This document shows, one piece after another, positions 1-7,289 of a stretch of 12,063 bases of DNA. Position 1 is the first letter of the stretch. The number at the start of each line of letters is the position of its first letter. The notes under the pieces were generated by a model. That model had not been told where the DNA came from, ran no database searches, and was given only the letters and a program-made list of their open reading frames with translations. Position numbers and translations under genes: made by a program. Source of the stretch: JBCCFW01 sp039029535 (lineage in GTDB: Bacteria; Acidobacteriota; JBCCFW01); the NCBI GenBank assembly GCA_039029535.1, contig JBCCFW010000210.1:1-12063 (forward strand), given 5' to 3'.

Positions 1-60
1 CCACATTCCTTAATTCCTTTTTTCCGATAATTCTCGTAATTGTACTCAGCGCTACTCCCG
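1..60. other. AT-rich left-edge segment, promoter-like or fragment of a gene outside the window
   Basis: The first 50 or so bases are strikingly AT-rich (runs of T, TTAATTCC, ATAATTCTCGTAATTG) against a very GC-rich background. This fits an intergenic/promoter region for the + strand ORF at 132. A - strand frame is also open from about 113 to the window edge, has high GC3 in its first 18 codons and reads like ordinary protein. A gene remnant or gene end on the - strand is therefore also possible. No start codon with a good ribosome binding site is seen for that frame, and a TGA lies just upstream of it (114-116). Confidence 0.35.
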
Positions 61-131
61 AGCTCCTTCAAGAACTCCGTCGTAAACTCGTACCGGCGCT
101 CGACGTCGGGGACTCACCGGCAGAGGCGCTG

Positions 132-317
132 ATGGCCGCTCGGGAGCTCATGCGACGGACGCCGCGTCCGCTGCATCGCGACGAGGTGGCGGAGCGCCTG
201 CACCGGGCCGCCCAGCGGGTGCCGGATGGTGCGTCGGGCGCGTTCCCCGACCCCGAGAGCGAGGAGGCGGCGTCCCGGCTCGACAGTGACGAGAGCTGGG
301 ACGGCGTCGAAGACTGA
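132..317 (+). CDS. small hypothetical protein (61 aa), start uncertain
   Basis: This is a short unrecognised protein, rich in Arg, Glu and Ala. Its amphipathic helical N-terminal half (residues 1-35) contains alternating LHRDEVAERLHRAAQRV-like heptads, and its acidic tail ends in DSDESWDGVED. Support for coding comes from the high GC3 throughout the ATG-initiated part and an AGAGG Shine-Dalgarno-like sequence at 122-126, five bases before ATG 132. The same frame is open back to the window edge, so the true start may be upstream or non-ATG. ATG 150 is a shorter alternative. It converges on the cytochrome-like gene, and a strong hairpin separates them. No signal peptide, membrane segment or known domain is visible. 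It could be a small regulatory or anti-sigma-like protein, but nothing shows this. Chance openness in high-GC DNA is a real alternative. Confidence 0.42.
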   Translation: MAARELMRRTPRPLHRDEVAERLHRAAQRVPDGASGAFPDPESEEAASRLDSDESWDGVED

Positions 318-338
318 GCCCGTCGTCGCGATCGAAAG

Positions 339-379
339 TGACGAGGGGCGGGGCCCGGACCGCGCTCCGCCCCTCGTCA
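339..379. terminator. strong GC-rich hairpin between converging genes, probable bidirectional terminator
   Basis: A perfect 13-bp inverted repeat pairs TGACGAGGGGCGG (339-351) with CCGCCCCTCGTCA (367-379). The inner bases can lengthen the stem further. It lies 22 bases after the stop of the small + strand ORF and 14 bases after the stop of the - strand cytochrome-like gene, so it could end transcription from both sides. Neither flank has a true U-tract; the - strand side has only CTTTCG. Termination without a long U-run is inferred from stem strength and position. Confidence 0.7.
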
Positions 380-392
380 TGGAGGGAGGACG

Positions 393-3300
393 CTACTGGC
401 AGTCCGCGAGCGTGATCGGTTCGAGGGAGACGCTCACCCAACCGAGAGGGACGTCCTGACCGTCGCCATTGGTGAGCCAGGCGTACTGGCGGTTCCAGAA
501 TGACGGGTTGAACGTCGTGAACGGGAGATGGGTCGGATCAGTCGGATCGACGTGGAACGACGTCGTTCCAGACAAGCGATGATCGACAACGGCGAAGCCC
601 TGCATGATGTTGTTCGATGCAGCGTCAGTACCCGTTGGCCAGGTTGGTTGGCCGGTCATCATCCGGTAGACGAAGAGGGGATCAATCTCGACCGAAGTTT
701 CCCAGATCGGGGCCCCGGAGTTGCGTTCATTCGTGGGATGGAGTGGAAGCTCCAGGTGGACCATCCTGGCCTGATTGGGAGACGTGGGGGGAACTCCTGG
801 GTTGGGAGGTTGATCGGTCGGCACCAGGAGATTCAGCATCGCTCCGTGGACCAAGTCGTGACCGGAGACACGGAAGCGCCTGGGGACGACGTGACGTGGA
901 GCGTCGAGGCCCTGGATCGGCCCGCCTCCCAACAGAGCGTACTGGTAGATTCGAATCGTCTGCGAAGTGTTGGGCTTCAGCGCCGTGTCGATCTCCCACC
1001 CATCGTTCATGAGGGTCGCACACTGAAGAGCAGTGTTCGGCACCATCGGCAGGAACTGGAGGGAGGTCGGGAGGATGCCTCGAGCGAGGGTTGGCGGCAT
1101 CCCCGTGGGGCTCGCGAGTCGCCGTTCACTCCCTAGAGGTGTCGAGATCACGACCATCCAGTCCCCAGATTGGAGGAGGCCCTTGAGGTCGTTACGACTG
1201 TAGATGGGACCGGGGCCCGTGCTGGTCTCTCGCCGATAGCGGAGCAAGTCACCACCCGCGAGGGCATCGGATGAGGGGTCATAGTAGAAGCCCCACTCCA
1301 CTCCATTGAGCGATGCCAAGACGGCGAGGCCAGCATTGGCGAGGTCTGCCTGCTCCTCGGCGAATAGCCAGTCGTCGGTGAGCGTTTCCCAGGTCTGTTG
1401 AGTGACGGTGAAGGAGCGCCCGACGATCGGTCCGGTTCCGAAATCGAACTCGTGAACGAATTGCGAGATGGCGGCGAGCTGGGTCGTGCGCGGCAAGGTA
1501 CCGCCCGGAGAACCCCCGAATTGACCCCGGATGAACCTCGCGATCGTCTCGTCGTTGTTGGAGCCGGAGAAGTTGTTGAGTCCCGTGTGGCTCAGTCCCT
1601 CAAATCCCGTGATCGGGGCAGTGCCTGGGCCGATGGGGCCGGTCGGATCCACCGTACGGCGAGCCTCCTTCTGGTAGAGGCCCCGGAGCGCAGCGCCTTC
1701 CAGCGGCTTGTCGTCGTGATCCGTTCCGGTGAAGAAGAAGGGTTGGGCCCGGTCGATCCCGCTAGGCAATGAGAGCGTGTTGTCGCTCCCCTCGGGCAAG
1801 GCGTGGCAGTGCACGCAGGCGGGCTCGGAGTCCAATTGGGAGTCCAGCAGGTGGAAGAGCCTGAATCCCAGCATGGCCATCGTTCCTTGATCCGGATCGT
1901 TGGGCTTGGGATCGGCGGGGTCGATGAAGTCACCCGAGAATCTCCGGTTCTTGGGTTGCTTCGGATTCGGCGGGTAGTGGATTGAGTTGACGAATTCCTC
2001 GAAGGCGTGCATCTCGATTGGGTGGAGCTCCGAGCTACCCAAGAGCTTGTCGAAAGCCCCGTTGAAGTCGACGAAGCTCGCCCGATCCCCGCGCCAGTGA
2101 TAGGGGGCGTTGGTGACCAGCCTCTGGCTTCCGACATCGGGGTCGGTTGTCTTGCTCCCTCGTTGTGGAAGTTCGTGATTGAGCAGTCCCTGGAGTGATT
2201 GAGTCACCATGAAGCGCTTGCTCGGGCCGAACTCTTCCGGGTCGCTTGCGGCGCCGATCGTCAGGAGCTGCTCTGGGATCGGGTGGGGCGTTGCGTCGTC
2301 TGGCTCGCTCAGGTCCCAGGCCAGACCGTCGGTTCGGCCGTCCAAGTGACAGCTTGCGCAGGAGTCGAAGCCGTTGGCCGAGAGCCGAGCATCGTAGAGG
2401 AACTGCCGGCCATTCATGATCCAGGTCGGCGTAGGATCGTGCTGAAGGTCAAAACTCTCGAGCTCGCTCAGGTCGTCAGCCGAGATGACGTGAATTGAGT
2501 TCTCGAGCCGGCTGAGAACGAAGAGGCGGTCGAGGGAGGAGTCGCTCGGGTCGGGACGCTGAAGAATGAGACCGCGAGGCCCCTTCAAGTTGTCGGAGGG
2601 CATGCTGAGGTCGGTCGTCTCAATCGACCACTGGTGGGCAGCCTCGCCATCACCGAGAGTGACCTTGACGATGCGATCGTTCCCGAAAGAAGTCAGGAAG
2701 ACCTCGCGACCACCGGTGACTCTCCGGACGGCGAGATCCGTGGGTTGGGCGACTGAAGAACTTGCTGGCGCGGGCGAGAGCGATGTCGGTGCGCAAGGAG
2801 GGCTCGTGCACCGAAGGTTCAGGTCACGTTCATCGACGACGGGAGCGAGTGCACAGGGAGTTTCGATCACGTGCAAGAAGCTTTGGACGAAGCCTGTTCG
2901 GTCGGTCGTTTCAATGCGGGCAGCTGCCTCGCCGATGACCCGGTTCTGTGCACGTCCACTGAGGACGTAGAGAGTACCCGCTTCGTCGAAGACCATGTTC
3001 CAGTTGGCGGTTCCGAGTCCGCCTCGAATGCGGGCCTCCTGCAAGGCGTTCGTAGGGGGCGAGAGCAGGAGCCTGGTGTCCTGTGACCAGAAGTCGACAT
3101 CGTAGCTGAAGCCGTGGCGATCCTCGAATTGATGTGATCCGCCGAGGTGGCCTAGGCCAAAGAGTCGGTCGCAGGGGCTCGCCGCGGGCGTGACGGCCAG
3201 GGTCCAGGGTTGCTTCAGCGATAGGGTGTCGACGCCGGGATCAGGGGCGTCATCAGCTGCGAGGGCGACATCGTCCTCGTCGATCACGGTGTCGCCGTTC

Positions 3301-4115
3301 AAGTCGACGTCGATATCTCCATCGCCGTCGAGGTCGGCGTCGCCGTTGATGTCGTCGACCAGGGTGTCGCCATCGTAATCATTGAGGCCGGCGGGTAGAC
3401 GTCGTCTGAATCGAGGCGTTTCGTTGGGATCGGTGTGGACACAGTGCGCATCGATCTCCTGGTGACAGTCAGACGGATCGGTCACGTAACCACCGTTCAC
3501 CGTGAGCAGGGTCACCGGGTCGTAGAGCCCGAGCGTGTCGAGCGTCATGTGGGCGACCACCAGGACCTCGGTCGATGGTGAGCCAGAGGCTCCCGGTACC
3601 GTCACGTGGGTCATGTCGAGGGGCTCGTCGATGACCTCCACCGTCTTGAAGTCGGTGACGACAGGCGTGTTGCGCGCGTCGTCCCACTCGAGCTGTCCCG
3701 AGGTGATCGAGTCGCCCAGGAAGTTGGCGACGTAGAAGCGCTGGAGAGTGGGCAGCCAGCGCACCGAGACGGGCTCGAGCCCCGTGCGAACCCGGAGCTT
3801 GAACTGCCGCTCGATCGGCAAGGGCCCGTCTCGGAAGTCGGATGCCTCGGTGTCGTAGATCTCCAGGGAGTTGTCGGGCGTGTTCACGACCAGGAGCAGC
3901 TCGCGCGTGCCGCCGCCGCCGACGTGGGACACCGCCGCGATCTCGATCGGATGCACCTGTGGGCTCTCGACGTTGTAGTAGTCCGTCCTCCCCTGAGACC
4001 GACTGGTCGAAGGGAGGAGCATCACCGAGAGGAGGGCAAAGCTCGCGACGCTGAGCCACGGGGCAGGCCGGCGTGAGGGTGGGGGCAGGTTCCGAGATGT
4101 GGTGCGCTGAGACAT
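393..4115 (-). CDS. exported beta-propeller protein with calcium-binding insert and two c-type haem motifs
   Basis: This protein has 1240 aa. A basic n-region and hydrophobic stretch (about 18-36), followed by STSRSQG, look like a Sec signal peptide. Residues about 50-560 have repeated YVTN/lactonase-like propeller strands (LLLVVNTPDNSLEIYDTE, RFYVANFLGDSI, EVFLTSFGNDRIVKV, RLFVLSRLENSIHVI). Inserted at about 245-285 is a DxDGD-rich array resembling EF-hand, dockerin or thrombospondin-3 calcium sites. Two CXXCH haem motifs follow, at C586-H590 and C767-H771. Around them lie HWRGDR, a DFNGAF segment and SIHYPPNP, which I associate with di-haem cytochrome c/peroxidase-like proteins fused to propellers. 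The last 330 residues are unrecognised. An AGGAGGAGG Shine-Dalgarno sequence at 4119-4127 supports this start. The likely role is a periplasmic or surface redox/electron-transfer or binding protein. Its substrate is unknown. It lies downstream of the protease on the same strand, after a 167-base gap. Confidence 0.9.
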   Translation of the reverse strand: MSQRTTSRNLPPPSRRPAPWLSVASFALLSVMLLPSTSRSQGRTDYYNVESPQVHPIEIAAVSHVGGGGTRELLLVVNTPDNSLEIYDTEASDFRDGPLPIERQFKLRVRTGLEPVSVRWLPTLQRFYVANFLGDSITSGQLEWDDARNTPVVTDFKTVEVIDEPLDMTHVTVPGASGSPSTEVLVVAHMTLDTLGLYDPVTLLTVNGGYVTDPSDCHQEIDAHCVHTDPNETPRFRRRLPAGLNDYDGDTLVDDINGDADLDGDGDIDVDLNGDTVIDEDDVALAADDAPDPGVDTLSLKQPWTLAVTPAASPCDRLFGLGHLGGSHQFEDRHGFSYDVDFWSQDTRLLLSPPTNALQEARIRGGLGTANWNMVFDEAGTLYVLSGRAQNRVIGEAAARIETTDRTGFVQSFLHVIETPCALAPVVDERDLNLRCTSPPCAPTSLSPAPASSSVAQPTDLAVRRVTGGREVFLTSFGNDRIVKVTLGDGEAAHQWSIETTDLSMPSDNLKGPRGLILQRPDPSDSSLDRLFVLSRLENSIHVISADDLSELESFDLQHDPTPTWIMNGRQFLYDARLSANGFDSCASCHLDGRTDGLAWDLSEPDDATPHPIPEQLLTIGAASDPEEFGPSKRFMVTQSLQGLLNHELPQRGSKTTDPDVGSQRLVTNAPYHWRGDRASFVDFNGAFDKLLGSSELHPIEMHAFEEFVNSIHYPPNPKQPKNRRFSGDFIDPADPKPNDPDQGTMAMLGFRLFHLLDSQLDSEPACVHCHALPEGSDNTLSLPSGIDRAQPFFFTGTDHDDKPLEGAALRGLYQKEARRTVDPTGPIGPGTAPITGFEGLSHTGLNNFSGSNNDETIARFIRGQFGGSPGGTLPRTTQLAAISQFVHEFDFGTGPIVGRSFTVTQQTWETLTDDWLFAEEQADLANAGLAVLASLNGVEWGFYYDPSSDALAGGDLLRYRRETSTGPGPIYSRNDLKGLLQSGDWMVVISTPLGSERRLASPTGMPPTLARGILPTSLQFLPMVPNTALQCATLMNDGWEIDTALKPNTSQTIRIYQYALLGGGPIQGLDAPRHVVPRRFRVSGHDLVHGAMLNLLVPTDQPPNPGVPPTSPNQARMVHLELPLHPTNERNSGAPIWETSVEIDPLFVYRMMTGQPTWPTGTDAASNNIMQGFAVVDHRLSGTTSFHVDPTDPTHLPFTTFNPSFWNRQYAWLTNGDGQDVPLGWVSVSLEPITLADCQ

Positions 4116-4166
4116 GAGCCTCCTCCTGACGTCGTGGTCGGCCGAGTGCCGGCGTGCACGCGGTTA

Positions 4167-4194
4167 GGACACGGCCGAGAGCCGACACGTGTCC
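4167..4194. promoter_or_regulatory. GACAC/GTGTC palindrome cluster, possible operator
   Basis: GGACAC (4167-4172) and GTGTCC (4189-4194) form an inverted repeat. The second half overlaps a perfect 10-bp palindrome, GACACGTGTC (4184-4193). The cluster lies 52-79 bases upstream of the cytochrome-like gene's start, in the gap after the protease gene. The same GGACAC/GTGTC words occur in the inverted repeat at the MocR-like gene's start (7259-7289). That makes this a candidate site for the same regulator. No clear -10/-35 was found, so the operator role is inference. Confidence 0.4.
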
Positions 4195-4234
4195 TCCATC
4201 ACGACAACGCAGGAGGAGACGGAGTGCGCAGGCC

Positions 4235-4277
4235 CGGCCGCCGAGATCCGAAGAGACCCCTCCGGAGCCGGCGGCCG
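4235..4277 (-). terminator. hairpin just downstream of the protease gene, probable terminator
   Basis: A 9-bp perfect stem, CGGCCGCCG (4235-4243) with CGGCGGCCG (4269-4277), has a nested TCCG/CGGA pairing in its loop. It begins six bases past the protease stop codon on the - strand. No U-tract follows. Together with the palindrome and the good ribosome binding site further on, it suggests that the two large - strand genes are at least partly separate transcripts. Read-through remains possible. Confidence 0.5.
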
Positions 4278-4282
4278 TAACG

Positions 4283-7162
4283 TCAGCGGAGTCCCAGTCC
4301 CAGCGGACCCGTGGCGATGCCACCCGTCAGTGGACCGTCGATGTCGCCCTCGACGGGATGACGTCCCTGAAGCAAGACCTCGAAACGAGGTTGGGCGGGA
4401 TCGTTGGTCTCGATGACGAGCAGGCCCTCGTGGAGCGGAGAGCTGTCGGTGGGGGAGAAGCGCACGGTGAGCACCGCGCTGCCTCCGGGGGCGATCAGGC
4501 CGCCGCTGGAGGAGACCGAGAAGCTCGGGTCGGTGGTGAAGACGGCGTTGATGAGCCCGCCTGCCCCGCTCACTTGCAGGTTGTGGAGCTCGATCGTCTG
4601 CACGAGCTCTTCGCCGACCAGGGCCTCACCGAAGAGCATGCGGCTCATGTCGGGCTCGTAGGAGAGCACGACGTGATGGCTGCCGAGCACCTCGACGGGC
4701 GGGGCCTCCATGCCGATGTCGAAGTCGATCAGGCAGGTCTGACGGTCCGGGTGGTTGAGGAGAGTGACCTCGAGAAGACCGTCGGCCAGGACCTGCTCCC
4801 GGAGCTGGTCGGTCAGGGTGAACTTCTGCTGCACGCAGCGGGGACAGGGCTCGGGATCCAGGCGCCCCGGGATCAGCCCGAGCGTGCTGCCTTCGGCTCG
4901 GACGAGCACGCCGGCGTCCGGCCTGTTGAAGTTGCCGGTGGCCTTGGCGAAGAGCTCCACGCTGCGGGGCGGCAGGTCGAAGGGGAGGGAATGGGTCGAG
5001 ACGATCCGACGGCTCTGGCAGGAGCCGTCTTCGATGCGGGCTCCTTCCAACAGGAGGGCGCCGGCCAGACGCCGACCGAGCTCGAGTCGGGGCCGGGCCG
5101 TCACGGTCAAGGTGAGAGCGATCTCGACCCTGGGAGAGAGCGGATCGTTGCTCCTCACCGCCACCGTGCCGTCGTAGGTCCCGACCGGGAGCGCTCGGGT
5201 GTCGAAGCTCACGGTGACCTCGGCGGCCTCATCTGGGTAGAGACGACCCGAGTAGGGCGTGCCCGAGGCCCACTCGCCCTGAGGACTGACGGCCTCCTGG
5301 AAGAGCAGCCGCTGACCGTTGCAGCTGCAGAGAGCGGGCTCGGGTCGATCGACCGACGGGACGTGATCGGGTCCCCCCGTCGACGGCGTCTCCAGCTCCC
5401 AGTCGAGGACGCCCTCGGAGCCGGCCAGGATCGTCAGCGTCGCCGTCCCGACCTCGCCCGAAGGCACGGTCACGTCGAGGCTGGCCGGTGAGACCATGAT
5501 CGTCGGTGGGGGAAGCGTGGTGACTTCGACCACCTCTCCGACGCCGGACATGTTCCCGGCCTCGTCGAGGGCGCGCAGGGCCACCCAGCTCGTCGTGCCC
5601 TGCGGGAGGCCTTCGGCAACGAACTCCATCCAGCTCGTGGTGAGTGCCGGGCTCGGGGCTCCCGAGAGGGGCAGGGCCGAGTCCCAGGTCTCGACGGTGG
5701 GGGGACCGTCAGGGGAGTAGCGGAGATCGAGAGAGCAGGCCTGGCCCCGGTTGCGATCGTCACCGCCGGCGAGGGCTCGGAGCACGGCCGTGTCGCTGGT
5801 GACCTCACCGAAGACGTAGAGGAACCTGGGGTTGCTCGGACGCTGCGAGTCGGGGGGAAGCGCCGCGTTGAGTCGGCCGCCGGTGACCGTCTTCCCTTCG
5901 AGGTCGGGGAGTGGCTCCACGTTGTCGAAGAGGAGCGAGGTCGTCAGGTCGCGGTCGATGCCCGGACAGACCGACTCGATGAGGGCGGCGGTGCCCGCCA
6001 CGTGGGGAGTGGCCATGGAGGTGCCCGACTTGCGCTCGTAGTCGACGAGCTCCGTGCTGAGGATCTCGACGCCGGGGGCGGCGAGGTCGACGGTCTCGAG
6101 ACCGAAGTTGCTGAAGCTGGCGAGCTCGTCGCGGTGGTCGGTCGCGGCGACGGCGATGAGACCCGGCACGTCGTAGCTGGCTGGCCTGAATCCCGGAGAG
6201 CCGGGTCGGTCGAGATCGGAGCGGTTGTTGCCCGCTGCGACGACCATGAGATGACCGGCGTCGCTGGCCGCCTGAACGGCGTCACCGAGTGCTTGCGAGT
6301 CGCCGAAGAAGCCCCAGGAGTGATTCGAGATCGTGGCGCCGTTGTCCACGGCGTAGGCGATGGCCTCGATGGCGGCGTCGATGGGACCTCTCCCGTCTCG
6401 GCCGAGGAACTTCACCGGCATGATGCTGACGTCCCAGCAGACCCCGGTCACGCCGATGCCGTTGTCACCGATGGCTCCGATCGTGCCCGCGACGTGGGTG
6501 CCGTGACCCTGGTCGTCGCCGGGGTTGTTGTCGCCGTTGATGAAGTCCCAGCCGCGGTCGTCGTCAACGAAGCCGTTGTGGTCGTCGTCGACGCCGTTGT
6601 TCGGGATCTCGCCGGGGTTGGTCCACAGGTTGGCCGCGAGATCGGCGTGGGCGAGGTTGACGCCGGTGTCCACCACCGCCACGACGACGTCGTGGGAGCC
6701 GACCGTCCGGTCCCAGGCCTCCGGCGCGTCGATGTCGGCGTCGGTGGAGCCTCCGGTCTGACCGGTGTTGTTCAGGCCGTAGAGCTGGTGGAACAGCGGA
6801 TCGTTCGGCACGGCCGCGATGCTCACCAGGTAGTTCGGCTCGGCGTAGAGAACGTCGGGCTCGTCGGCGAGGAGGGCGACCGCGTCGGCGACGGAGGTCC
6901 CGGCCGAGAGAGCCAGGCACTCGGAGCCGCCGAAGAGCGGTTGGGCGGCCTGGGCGCCCACGCGGTCTCGCAGCTCGACGCGTCGCGCGGCCAGGGTGCT
7001 GGGGGCGAACTTGACCAGGAGCTCACCCGCGACGTGCGGTGACTCTACCGAGAGGGCCGGCGTGGCCGTGGAACCCATCAGAAGCATCATCGTGGCCAAG
7101 ACGGCCCACGACGACCGTATTGGTCGTGCCCGTCCATGCTCGAAAATCATGTCGTGACTCAT
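4283..7162 (-). CDS. secreted S8 family serine protease (subtilisin-like) with C-terminal beta-sandwich modules
   Basis: This protein has 959 aa and starts at MSHDMIFEHG. A longer in-frame ORF reaches 7336, but only 7162 places a signal peptide (hydrophobic about 19-37, ending TPALS) at the N-terminus, after an AAGGGAAA Shine-Dalgarno-like sequence. Residues 45-115 look like a subtilase prodomain (GELLVKFAP and YAEPNY). The S8 catalytic domain runs from about 120 to 437. Its triad is D165 (VVDTG), H220 (GHGTHVAG) and S382 (GTSMATPHVAG), with oxyanion-hole N312 (AAGNN), so it should be active. Residues 440-550 resemble a fibronectin III-like sandwich. Residues 553-690 and 825-935 resemble ASH/BACON-type Ig-like repeats, each ending in a (V/I)xSNDP or ETNDP motif. 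Between them is an unrecognised module with CSC and CPRC cysteines. It probably degrades protein outside the cytoplasm. It is divergent from the MocR-like regulator, 107 bases away, and may share its control region. Confidence 0.95.
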   Translation of the reverse strand: MSHDMIFEHGRARPIRSSWAVLATMMLLMGSTATPALSVESPHVAGELLVKFAPSTLAARRVELRDRVGAQAAQPLFGGSECLALSAGTSVADAVALLADEPDVLYAEPNYLVSIAAVPNDPLFHQLYGLNNTGQTGGSTDADIDAPEAWDRTVGSHDVVVAVVDTGVNLAHADLAANLWTNPGEIPNNGVDDDHNGFVDDDRGWDFINGDNNPGDDQGHGTHVAGTIGAIGDNGIGVTGVCWDVSIMPVKFLGRDGRGPIDAAIEAIAYAVDNGATISNHSWGFFGDSQALGDAVQAASDAGHLMVVAAGNNRSDLDRPGSPGFRPASYDVPGLIAVAATDHRDELASFSNFGLETVDLAAPGVEILSTELVDYERKSGTSMATPHVAGTAALIESVCPGIDRDLTTSLLFDNVEPLPDLEGKTVTGGRLNAALPPDSQRPSNPRFLYVFGEVTSDTAVLRALAGGDDRNRGQACSLDLRYSPDGPPTVETWDSALPLSGAPSPALTTSWMEFVAEGLPQGTTSWVALRALDEAGNMSGVGEVVEVTTLPPPTIMVSPASLDVTVPSGEVGTATLTILAGSEGVLDWELETPSTGGPDHVPSVDRPEPALCSCNGQRLLFQEAVSPQGEWASGTPYSGRLYPDEAAEVTVSFDTRALPVGTYDGTVAVRSNDPLSPRVEIALTLTVTARPRLELGRRLAGALLLEGARIEDGSCQSRRIVSTHSLPFDLPPRSVELFAKATGNFNRPDAGVLVRAEGSTLGLIPGRLDPEPCPRCVQQKFTLTDQLREQVLADGLLEVTLLNHPDRQTCLIDFDIGMEAPPVEVLGSHHVVLSYEPDMSRMLFGEALVGEELVQTIELHNLQVSGAGGLINAVFTTDPSFSVSSSGGLIAPGGSAVLTVRFSPTDSSPLHEGLLVIETNDPAQPRFEVLLQGRHPVEGDIDGPLTGGIATGPLGLGLR

Positions 7163-7220
7163 CGTTTCCCTTTTCAGTCGAGGATCGAGAGGCGGGTCAC
7201 TCGCTCCCCTTGGGTAGAGG

Positions 7221-7289
7221 ATGTGTCGTGAGGTCAGACGAACAAGCAGAGGCTTGCTAAAGTGTCTCGATGTCCTACTGGGACACTTT
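7221..7289. promoter_or_regulatory. divergent control region: direct and inverted GTGTC repeats, probable MocR operator and leaderless promoter
   Basis: An exact 8-bp inverted repeat, AAAGTGTC (7259-7266) with GACACTTT (7282-7289), encloses a second one, TGTCC (7271-7275) with GGACA (7281-7285). The ATG of the MocR-like gene (7270) lies between the arms. A partial direct repeat of the left arm, AxGTGTCxxGA, occurs at 7221-7231 and 7260-7270, 39 bases apart, or about four helical turns. Direct-repeat half-sites at comparable spacing are described for GabR-type MocR regulators. TAAAGT at 7258-7263 is placed as a -10 box seven bases before the ATG, and no Shine-Dalgarno sequence is present. That arrangement is typical of a leaderless mRNA. 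Bound regulator would then cover both promoter and start, giving autorepression. Confidence 0.55.

Noticed and set aside
3220..3380. Repetitive GTCGxCGTC-like DNA that looks like a tandem repeat
   Set aside because: It is explained by the coding of the DxDGD calcium-binding array in the cytochrome-like protein, not by an independent DNA repeat.
4154..5491. Long + strand open frame (445 codons) opposite the protease gene
   Set aside because: It is antisense to the C-terminal part of a clearly recognisable S8 protease. Its translation is a low-complexity Gly/Glu/Val/Arg-rich sequence typical of shadow frames in high-GC DNA.
6002..7042. Long + strand open frame (346 codons) opposite the protease catalytic domain
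   Set aside because: It lies opposite the strand that encodes the catalytic triad and signal peptide. Its translation is a monotonous Val/Gly/Asp-rich shadow with no motif.
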